Source: Apostichopus japonicus (Eukaryota > Echinodermata > Holothuroidea > Aspidochirotida > Stichopodidae). Taken from it: a stretch of DNA of 64,000 nucleotides. This document shows, in pieces, positions 12,301 through 24,300 of the stretch. Each line of letters opens with the position of its first letter. The stretch's first letter is position 1. A program made the position numbers and the translations under genes. The stretch is from contig NC_092568.1 of the NCBI RefSeq assembly GCF_037975245.1, positions 1,426,001-1,490,000 on the forward strand, written 5' to 3'. Below the pieces are notes generated by a model. The model had not been told where the DNA came from. It searched no databases and saw only the letters and a list, made by a program, of their open reading frames with translations.

Positions 12301-15300
12301 TTGAACATTACTGAAAACTGCCTAGGTACCCCCTTTTGAAAGTTTAACAGTTGCATTGTTACTATGAAATTTCAATGAAAATCAAATGCAATTTTCTAAT
12401 TTGCCCTTAAAAAATTGCATTGACCCTCTCAATCCTGATTCCAGCCTGCAATGCAACATCCAAATCCCCCCAACCCCAATATGCATGTCTGTGTTGTGCT
12501 CTAAGAAACATACATTACCGGAGTATATTCTCCCCTTTCACTTAAATGAACTGCATGAAATTAAATGATATCAAAATCTATTAGCTATGTTGTTCTAATA
12601 CTCGGGCATGCATTTGTGTACCTCCCCCTCTCCCCCTGTTCAAGCTGGTATTCAACAGGGGTGTAATGACAGCGGGTTCAGAGGGGGGGTTAATTCCCAT
12701 GCTCGCTTTAGGGGCCCCATCTAATCCTTCGCCCCTGGTGCCTTGATGAGTACTCAACTAGTATTTAATTCTACACAACATATACACACCAAGATCCCGA
12801 ATTATCCCGGTGGGGTGTAGACTGCGAGACACATATACACCCTCCTCCTTCATCATTTTAAATACCAATCCACAAGGTTTACCATGTTCCATGGGACAGA
12901 CTACAATATTTACTACAGACTACTACAATGTAAATTATAATAATGAGGGTTTATGAAGCGCAAGCACATCCACCGATAACTGTGCTGGGCATCACAATAT
13001 CACCTGAGTGAAGTGAGGCAATGGAGATAAAGTGCCTTGCCCAAGGGCACATCGTAATGATCTGGCCAGGACTCGAACCCTGCAAACATTAGATCACAAG
13101 TCCACTGCCCTAACCACTCGACCACAATGCTCTCACTATACTTACTATAGACTACTAACTATACTTACTATGGACTGCTATACTTACTATCAACTGCTGT
13201 GCTGACTACAGAATACTGTACTGACTACAGAATACTGTACTGACTACAGAATCCTGGACTTACAATAGATTGCTGTACTTAGTACAGAATACTGTACTTT
13301 CTACAGAATACTGTACTTAGCACAGAATACTGTACTTAGTACAGAATACTGTACTTCTACAGAATACTGTACTTAGTACAGAATGCTGTACTTTGTACAT
13401 AATGCTGTACTTACGTAAGATTGCTGTACTTAGTACAGAATACTGTACTTAGTACTGAATACTGTACTTACTACAGAATACTGTAATTACTATAGAATAC
13501 TGTACTGACTACAGAATACTGTACTTACTACAGACTGCTGTACTTACTACAGATGCTGTACTTAGTACAGTATGCTGTACTTAGTACAGAATACTGTACT
13601 TAGTACAGAATACTGTACTTACTTCAGAATGATGTACTTACTTTGCTGATCCAGCACATGATTCTGTCTCTTCAAGTCATCAATGTCTGATTGGTGGGAA
13701 TTATTTTTCTTTCTCATATGTTCAATATATTCTGTTGCTTTGTTCAGTATCTGAGCCCGGGATGCCTTTAATACATGTAAACGTGAAAGAGGGAGAAACA
13801 GTCAGTATCAGCTTTTAGTATAAACTGTGTGTAATACAATTGCGAAATTTCAAAGCCAACCCATATACAGTATCACCTTCAGATAATCCATACCAGCAAC
13901 TTTGTAGCCGATGAAACTAGACGATTCAGCACGTACCAAGGAAATGGTACCGTGGCTACATTAAAGAAGCCAGTTGTACACTACAGTACATTGCTACTTT
14001 CACCTGTAAAACAAATGTGTATATTATGAATTTTTTAAACCACTAAATACTGCTTGGCCAAACTTTTTCACCAAGGGTACGTTTTTTTTTTATGATAGTA
14101 ATTACATAAGAGAAAGCAGTAACAGTGGGTATGGTGGTATCAACTTTGCAAAAAGTTTTACACATATTTAGTACAACATCCTTCTTTAACATCAGATCCT
14201 AAAAATGTCAGCATCAACCCCAGAAATCAATGACATTATCGTGTGAAGAAAAAGTACTAGTATGACACAGATCACAAATGTTAAGAGTTATCAACCATGT
14301 CAACAGGAGGCTCCTAATGTTCTTACAGCTCAGCCATGTTCATTTTGTATGTTATATTGCAATTCTATTCAAAACTTACACAATGCAGTGTAGAGTCTTT
14401 TCCCACGAAAAAATATTCCCAAGGCCCAGCCAATTTACATTTGGTTGTTTGTGAAATCGAAAAGATGACTGAACAATTCTTAAAAATGGAGACTAAAGGC
14501 AAACGTTTTCTACTTCCGCCTTCATTTGGGGGGTTCATTGACAATCATAGTCACTGTTCAGTTCTCAATATAAACTTGATTACATCCTAACATCCTCTAG
14601 TAGGGAAGGAAGAAAGAAAGGGGAGGGGGGGGGCTTGGGAAAGAAACAAAACAGGAAAGAAGAGAGATACCGATGCGGTTGAAGTTAATATACTGATTTC
14701 CAAATTATGATGAGAGAGAACAAAAGCAGTTTAATGATCCTTCACAAAATTATTGCTACATGCACTTTTAATACTGAAACTGATAAATTCACTATTTTAC
14801 ACATCCAAATGCCAGAAACTGAATATAAACCATGTATGTTTATCACTGAGATTGGTTTTATCATCGCTGTTTAGGTTTCTACCTTTCCTTTAGTTTTGGC
14901 TTTCGTGTAGAGTAGTTTCGCTCTACGAAGTACTGTACAGTTCTGTTATTCTTTCATGACAATTTCAACAAACAATAATACTATAAGTTTTTCACACAGG
15001 ATATGAATGAGACAATCCGTGCAGTATTCAAAAGCGACCCTTTAGCTGTTTGGCAGCATACTGAATTAATGAAATCAATACCAAACCAGTTGAATGGAAT
15101 TTCAGAGAAGGGCCCACTAGGGTGATTGTTTGAGAGAGACTTGAAGACAAAAGACACAATACACTGTGATATATGACAACAGTATTAAATCAAAGCTGGC
15201 CATGGTAAAGTCAATGAAAGTACAGTACGTCTCCAGTGACAAAAGTCACGAAACAGACGCAGGAAAGTGAGGTGTGTATTGAACTCCTGGTATTGAAATA

Positions 15301-18300
15301 ATTGAAGTAAGTTATGTGGAGCAGTCTTTAAACTCAGAAGGGGCTTCGTTTGATAATTTGCTATAATTTCAATGGTAATTAGTTCATATCATTGAACGAT
15401 TCTTGCTGATAACTTCGTTGGATTGGAAAGTATAGCGGAGTACGCTGTCACATGTGCTATAGTTACTGGTTATCATCAAGCAATATTTAATGAGAAAAAT
15501 GTCCCTCTAATCATGAACCCCCACCCCCCGCCTCCCCTTCCATCTTCCCTCTACTCTGTCAGCGGCACATCCAACAGCTCGGACAAATGCCGGACTTTCT
15601 TAGTCATCACAGAAACACCAACAACACAAGATTCAACCAACAGAGTGTCGGCTAGTGCTGTTTACAAAATCACACAGATCTTTACATAGCAGACCTTTTC
15701 ATTTTCCAGGTTTGGTATTGAATCTCGCAACATGTTGAAGCTATCTTTGATATGGTCACGCCTTTTCCTCTCCAAGGCATTATGATGAGCTCTCTTATCA
15801 GCCTGAGGGGAAAAAATGAATGAAAAGAAAAACATGAAACAATGAAACAATCAAGCTTATTGTCCAGAATCGTGTTTACTGTAATTTAAACGAATCGACA
15901 GATATCTTTCTAATAAAATAGAAAAGCTTCATAGATTTTGTACAGGTCATCACTACTCCCAAATTGTGACAAAATCTGGTGAGAAGTGAATCAAAAAATT
16001 TGAAAAATAAGCAGCTACTGTACATATTGAAACTACCAACTTGGGTATTACATAGCAAAATGTCAATCGGGAGGGACGACCCAATTTGCACACGGGCGTG
16101 ATGCGCGCATGAATTTTAACACCGCTGATAACTGGTCTGCCTCCTGCCCACTCTAATCGACATCCACGGAACAATTGGAAAGTTGCAGCTTTGTCAAAAG
16201 TCAAGTTGCTTTCCACTCTTGCACCTGACTACCACCTGGAGATTTATACACTCTTTAACACACTGTACAGGGTTATGACAGCACTTGAAATTAATCAGGC
16301 TGGCTTGGAGAAAACTTGAAGGTTCGGTTATAACATGGAGCTATTAACGAAATAGCTCCATGGTTATAAGCTACGATTGAAGAACGGTGTTAAATTACAT
16401 GGTTTAAATTTTCTCTGGATATGTATGACTAGCCAGTTGTATGTGAAACTATTTTCTATTGTTATATCTGTTACAAATGATAAACACCCAAGACTGTTGT
16501 GCAACACTACCACTATTTTCATAACATTGCTGAAGTGATGTCCAAGTGTTAAATCATAGTTTAAATTCCAATTGGACCTTATAAAATGTCAAGCAAAATG
16601 ACTTCACATCTTGGATGTAACATGATGCCAAAAGCTACTGTAACAAATCACACAGCTGAGCTACCCAATGCAGCATTATAGATCTGTTTACATTCACTTC
16701 ATGTAAACAGATGGAAGTAGCAGCCCGGTCTTTCAACACAAACAAGGGCATTACTCAAAGTCACAATGAAGCATACATCCAGTACTGTACAAGTCTACTG
16801 TACACTTCATGCATATTCATCACTATTGTATGAAGATAAGAGCTACATTGTGCATTGTACAATGCTCTATTTGCATATACATGTGTTATATAAACATGTA
16901 TATTATACTTATACACTAACTCTGTAAATACAGGCAAGTTCACTATCTCTGTACATCTGACAGATCTAGCTACCAGCCAAGTTCCATAATTAGCAACAGA
17001 AAAACTTCCCTAAATATTTGCGGACAATGTGTTGCAATCCTCTCTATTCAACTGTACGAAGAATCATCTTGCACAATTCCATTTCTTCCCTGAACATTGC
17101 AATACTATATGTACCTACAGTACAGTACCTGTACTGTAGTCTATCCTGTGTGGGGTTGTACATAACACTGTAGATCAATAGGAGTAGTGGTAGTAGTAGT
17201 AGGACAGTGCTGCCAGAGTATAATCCAATCTAAATCAAAATAAAGGGGGCACCAACGCAGTATACACAGGAGTGCTATACTACCGTACATAGATGGTATG
17301 GGTGAGTGTAATTTAAGGTATGTTGTTACGTGATGACACAATTCATCTGTAGCCATACTACCTAGAGGGGAGGTCAACTCATCCAAAGTTCCATAATTTC
17401 AACTTTAAAAATTAAACAACCATAAATTTGTCAAAGAAGCCCCAGGCAATGACATTAGGGGGAGCTACTAAATGATTGACAACAAACAGACTAGTAGGAA
17501 TACAATAACTGGCAGCTCACCAATAATATCATTTCTTTTTTTCTTTCCCTTTGGCAATGAACCAAATTAATGGGGGAAAAAAACAGGATATGGTATTATT
17601 TTTTTGTGCCCAAAATTGTACAGATAATTGGGCTAGATACAATTGATGTGTTCTATGATACAAAAGGGTGAAGAGAACAGTTGGCTTTTGATCTACAGTA
17701 GTTAACTTTTCCTTCAATCTCTGGAGACAAGGCAGTCACTGAGTAAAAATTTGTGTAACCAAGGTCATCACTATTGTCCTCAAATTTGCTAGAAATGGTC
17801 CCTAAAGTTCAAATTTCAACTACATACATGTATTTGCATACTATCAGATATAAACTTACTCTCAAATTAACTGTACTCCTCAATGCCTGGGAGTATGTTG
17901 GAGTAATTGAACTCTCTTGAAAAGTACTATATTGATAATTTCAAAGATTTTGTTGTTGTTGCAAATTTTAGAATGCTGTTAGTTACAGGCATCAACTGCT
18001 GACCTTTAAGATTGTAGTCTTGAAGGTGAGGGGGGATTGCAGAGGGGTGGGGTAGGTAGGTGACTGGAGACAAATCTATTCTGTTTTCTTGTTTATGAAA
18101 AATGGGGATTTAAGGGAAGGGAGAAACAAAGGTACAGTACACTTAATGCTAAAAATACACATGCATACAAATTGCATGTATTTTATTTGCACACAAAAGG
18201 CTTGGGCTGGGATGACCCTATTTATTTTGAGTTCACTATATACAGTAGAACACTTGATTGTACGCTTTGATACTTAACCCATCTACAAGTCAGTTAATTT

Positions 18301-21300
18301 TACTTTGTATTTCATTGTTTCTTCAAAAAAACAGTGTAAATATGAGCCAAACTTAACCTGGAAATTAACAAAGGCTTAAAATATAAAGCAAGTTTTCTGT
18401 GTGAAACTCAACTATAAATCTGCTTCTACCACAAGTACCGTATTCATGTCTGAGATGATCTTAGTACTTCTCTGTCAACCAAGACTACGGTACACTTTAG
18501 GTTGCCTGTGGCCAAGGGATGACCAGTTTGTACATGTTTATGTAAATATTTTCATTTTTTAGTATACCATGCAAAATAAACTTTAGTCAGATGGCCAACT
18601 GTCCTGTAAAAGTTCATGGTGTGTGTTGGTTGATCAACCAGCAAACTTTCTCAATTTTTCACAACCGGCAAAACTTTGTCAAGTGACCGGTTGCATATAG
18701 TATTTACTGACACCATTAAATGACTGAAATAATAGGGTAATCTAAGAGCATCTACAGTAACACCTCAAGAATCCACATCCGTCATGGGCACTGAGATATT
18801 AAAAGGCTTCCTCGCCTTTGGCACAAATGTTTTCTTTCATACTTTTAAGCTAACATTGATTTCCTACCCAGAGAATCATCAAATAGCTGACTACACACAG
18901 TGTAAGGACTTAATTGCATTGGTGTGACATGTGCATTGCGTATGCAGTGTATTTCTTCGGGTTATCATTCAATCCAGTAATTGTAACAAGGTTCAAGGTA
19001 AACAGCGTGATGGATACTACTATCAGTACAACATGCCAGTAGCCCATTGATAGAGTATACTGTGTAATGAGCCCAGTTCAGTGCAACATGCCAGTAGCCC
19101 ATCGATACAGTATACTGTGTAATGAGCCCAGTGCAGTACAACATGGATTAATTGGACAAGACCAGTTACTGAATATACTGACATATTCTGAACTCAGGGA
19201 GAATTTGTTGGGGTTCTTTCTGGTTGTCGCTCGGACAAGCAGGCCTTAATTCTTGGTTGTCCGAACAGAAACTTGATTTCCCAACAGCAAATGTTGCTAA
19301 GTACTAATGACCTATTTGTACACTGTAGTAGAGATGTTAACGTTTGGTGAATAGAACACCAGGGGTGTATTGGAGTTACAACGCTTATCTGACTTTGATG
19401 TTCACGAATACTTGATCATTACGTTGTGTCCTTGGGCGAGGCACTTTATCTCCATTGCCTATCTTCACCCAGGTGGATAAATAGGGAATGTGAGATAGAC
19501 TTTCAGTTGGGAGCTGTTTAGCTACTGCCATTTGGAGGGGTTGTCTCTATGTTTGACAGGTTTAATATTGTTGACCAGGTTAATATTGTGATGGGCCTAG
19601 AGCACCGTTATCGGTGCATATGTATGCACTTTATAAATACATTAAATTCATAACTACTAGTCTTCCATCAGAGCACCTTCAAATCTGATTTTGGAAATCT
19701 GAACATAATTTTGCTCATCTCTGACAACCATAAAGAATTTCCCAGCATTCAGTTCTGTAGTATGATATCATAAGGGTACAATATACAATGTGTTATAACA
19801 ATCTTCCTGTGAAGTGCTTCAACATTCACCTATTTCTCTAGATTCATGAAAATGATTTGCTGTATCTTAACAGTGTTCGAGACATATTAGGGTATATCTA
19901 ATGCAAAGGTTTTCTCTGGATAAAAGCAATTGTTTGGAAATTTAATTTTCAAGTTTCAACAAGCCAGTATGGCTGATGTCCAAATATTATTACTGTTACT
20001 GTAACAGTGGCAGTATATTTGTATACATTTTTCACAGTTGCAGTACAGTTGTCTAGAGCGGGCTACCTTAAATTCCTAGGCCAATATAATAATATGCAGA
20101 CAAATTAGACATTTTCTTGCCATTCCCCTCCAAATAAAAACAATCATGTTTTTTTTTTTTTGTGAAATAACTATTAAAACAAGAGAGAGAAGAAAACAAG
20201 ATGCCATTAACAACAATACAAATAACTATGACACACATCTCCTCCAATGCTAAACCCTCTAGTCAGAACAGAAAGGAAACCAAAGGTCAACACAAGTATT
20301 GGACAAGCAAGAGTTATCACAGAGTTCATCTCTGTACTAGAGGGTGGTGTACCAACACAGCATTGACTGTATGTTTAAGAAGGTAGTTATACTGTAGATT
20401 AACCTTTCATCCATGGACACAAAACCCAAAAAGTTCATTTGCCTTTTGTATTGACATACTGTACAGTATGTATTGCATATATACAGTATAGTGTGTGTCT
20501 AGTATACTTGTCTGTAAATATGGAATCACTGAAGTAATAGTTGCTACATATGTTTCTCTTATAGAGAGTTGTTGAGGAAGTGGAAGGGGCAGGGAGGGGG
20601 AAGAGTGAGTCAATTTATACTTTTCTGAAGTTAAAGAATTAAATTCAGCAAACAGCTGCTTTGTTCCTGAGAAGGGACAAAAAGGAGGGGGGGGGGGGTG
20701 GGGAACATGTTTTACTATTCAGAAATTGTGCTAACAGTACTTAAAAAGTTGCTACATTTCTGAGAAGGTAGAGGAGAGAGGGAAGTCCTATTATACTGTT
20801 TTGTAATTATGGAATTTCTACGAGAACAGTTGTTTTGCTTCTGAGAAGGTAGAGAAGGAGGGGGGGGGGGGGGGTGGGAGGGAAAGTCATGTATCATTTG
20901 GTAGTGATGGAATCACTATAGTAAACAGAGCTACTTTCTGAGAAGGCATGGGGAAGGATATGGGAAAAGAGAAGAGGCAAAATACGCCTTAGATCTGAAC
21001 CGGGTCAAGTTACATTTACAAAATATATATCAAAGATCAGTTACTGTACGAGTCAAATGATTGTACAGTAAGAGAGAAACCTAACTTGTGAGTTAGGCAA
21101 ATATGTGGGTTACTCCCCTAGTTACAGCGACGTAGCCAGGAATTTGAAAGGGGGGGAGCACTTTTTGCGATTGATATGGATTTTCAAAGTTGTAGGCAAG
21201 ACTATCTGAGCGGAGCGCCACCATCGGTTGGCGCGGAGCGTACAAGAAAATTTTTGGGTTTTACAAACCCCCCAGATGGCCAGCGGCCCTTCCCGAGTGT

Positions 21301-24300
21301 TCCTTCTGGTTCCCTGGCCTCTTGCTAACTTTTAAACCCCCAAAACAAACAAGTTAAAATAGTATGTAATTCAATACTACATAATGTATTTAAAATTAGC
21401 AAGGTACATGTACAGAGTATAGTCTTAATTTTCAACTTCTGATACTTGTAAATACAAAGATAGGCCAGAAATGTATTTGATACAACTATAGCCAGTAATT
21501 GTCTTTGATACAACTGTAGCTAGTAAATGTTTAAGTTGGCTTATAAGAGAAGGCGAGAGCTATCCGACGATTGCCATCTAATGCAAATTTCTCAACTGTT
21601 TTCTCAACTGAAATATTATCTGCGTTAACGGGTTCTTAACTAGATGTTAAAAAACTGACAAGATCGGATCCTAGTCTTTTTCGGCGGGTAGAGTATGATG
21701 ACAGAAGTATAGGTCACCTAATTTAGCCATATTTTTGCTACGTTCATTTCAATAGTTTTCCCTGTCTAGACTCTTAAACTCGTCCAGCAAGCTTATGGAT
21801 TTGAATTACGGGTGTTTTAAAAAAAAAGATAACTTGGCCCAAAGAGTGTAGGCCCGGGCCTACAGTGCTACACACTGGCTATGCCCCTGATCATATGATA
21901 TGATATCATCAGCAGATTTTGTTTCCTGTTTGAATTCTTTCACATGTTCTTTTACATAATATATCAGAAGACAAACATAGTGCTCTTTTACAATTTTTCC
22001 AGTAGGATGATTCTTGTTTATTGTCCAATGTCTGGACTTTAATACATTTGAGGAACTTAACTGATGGACAATATAAACTTTCATATTTTGTAATATAGCC
22101 AGATACGCAGTGGCCTAAAAACAAATATCGTTATTGCAGTGTATTAGCAGTGTAATAATTATTTATAGGAAGTGCGTATCACGTACAATTGCTAGCTTAG
22201 CTTCATAACATGCTGTTCGTGCAACAACTTAGGACGAATCATAGAAAGGATGAGAACGAACGTTGTCGACGTTGTTGTGCATACGGTTCGTGACATTCCA
22301 TAGAGTGAGGTTAGGTAGGCAATATGTATTTTATTACGCAGTGGCCAACTGTAGGCTTGTAATAGGCTATAGGCTAAATTTAGCTAATTGCATATGCCAA
22401 ACTTAGTAAGTAGTTGAATCAGTAGGCGTGAATGTTACTACGATTATAATCGAGTTAACGGAGCTGACGAGTATTCAAGATCAAAAGAGCACTGACAAAA
22501 TACCATGTTAAAAAAAGACAGTTTAAAAAAAAAAAAAATCGACACTGAAAGGGGGGGAGCAGTCGCTCCCCCTGCTCCCCCCTGGCTACGTCCCTGCCTA
22601 GTTATAATACAGAGCTTGTACCAAATATCTATCAAATACTATAACCTCACCTTTTCCACATGTTTCTATTAGTGTTACAGTATGTATAAATGAGTTTATC
22701 CTTGTCGAGGAAGTGGTCTCTCTTGCAAGATCAGTCTGGCCTAACATCCTATGCTTAACACATTCAAGTATATAGTTACCTACAGTACCAGCACTTTATA
22801 ACGTCACCATCATCAACAAGACAAGTGTCACTTTATGAAACAAAGGAATGTGAAATACAGTTCAGTAACTGGGGATAGTGGAACTACAATGTCTACAATA
22901 AAATTGTTTTCAAGCCAATGAAAGACCACAAAATAAATCCCACATTTCCTGACTTGCAAAACATAAAAATAGAAATCCTTGGATCTAAGTCATCCACCAC
23001 TGACAAAGGATTTTCTAACACAATAGTTTTATTATTCAATGGAAATAAAAAGCTTCTTCATGTACTGTGGGTCATTTAATTTGCAGTTCAGTCCAACAGG
23101 GAACAGGAACTATCACAAACTAATATGTCAGTATGTCTCAAATTGATGGACCAATGCTTGAGTGCAAAAGGAGAGATGAATAACATAATCTCTTCTCCTT
23201 ACAGTGTAGTACACTAAATTGGCAACAGGAACTACTGAATTCCACAAAGTTTGGAAGCAACTGAAAGTTAATGAAACAGTAAAACATAAATTGATTTTTG
23301 AGAGAAATTTATTTTTGAAGTTTCTTTTTTAATAGATATATATTGCATAAAATGGTTATTAATTTGCTAATTAAGCGCTGATGAAATTGTTGCAACTACA
23401 AGCATAGTTTAAGTTTGACAGTTACTGTACGTGTAAGTAACTTACAGTGACACCGGACTTGGTCTGCGATGAAAACACCGTACAACCCAGCAAACAATAT
23501 AAAGCTTTAATTTTCCTATCAACCAGGACAATGCAAATGTGCAAAATATTGAAATTTGCATTACTGGATGGCAGAGCAAGTATGCTATAGTCCTTCTACA
23601 AATAATCAGTCTGACCTCAAAGATGGTTCTATACCAATCCTAAGGATGACAACCTGTACACTCTCTTCTGAGGGGGGGGGGGGGAGGGGAGGGGGATAAG
23701 CCCAATGGCATGTTAATGTTGGAGGACAATTCATTTACAACAGTTCATATCAGTTCATTTTTAATTTACATTTACTTTTACAAGACTTGTAGAGGCATAC
23801 GTATTCAGATGAGGAAAAATATGGATTGCTCAAGAAGTGAAACCCATTTTACTTTGGCCCAACAGGACTTAAACTTAGGGACCTCCACAGATGCACTACA
23901 TTTTATTGAGCACTTGAAACTCCTTAACTTTTCTTATCCTCTTCCATCATAACACTGTGTACAATGATAAGGATAATTGCACAGTCTACAGTTATGTTCG
24001 CTAAGTTCAGAATCATCACTGTTATGGCCTAACTGGAAAAATGATAAATGGGATTGGAATGGAATTGGAACTTGGGTTAGGTTATGTTGTTTAAATTGTT
24101 TCAAATACAATTTGTTGTGAATCATTACTGCACTGCATTGATGATGAATGGGGTGCCTTCACTGACAGTATTTCAGAAAGTGGGTCAGATGCCAATGTGA
24201 ATTCTCGTCCATTCTTGTCCGTTTACTGGCGGTGCTGGGAGAAGGAAAAGGTGCGACAAGTACATGCCTTCTTCGTAAATATCTTAATATGCATCGAAAA

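Noticed and set aside
13135-13641. CRISPR-like array
   Set aside because: The units are continuous without unique spacers, and this is an animal intron, so it is a minisatellite.
20985-21000. Candidate for the optional 9-residue MAX exon in intron 1 (ACCCGGTTCAGATCT on the minus strand)
   Set aside because: It reads TRFRS, not PRFQS, and lacks a usable donor in the right frame.
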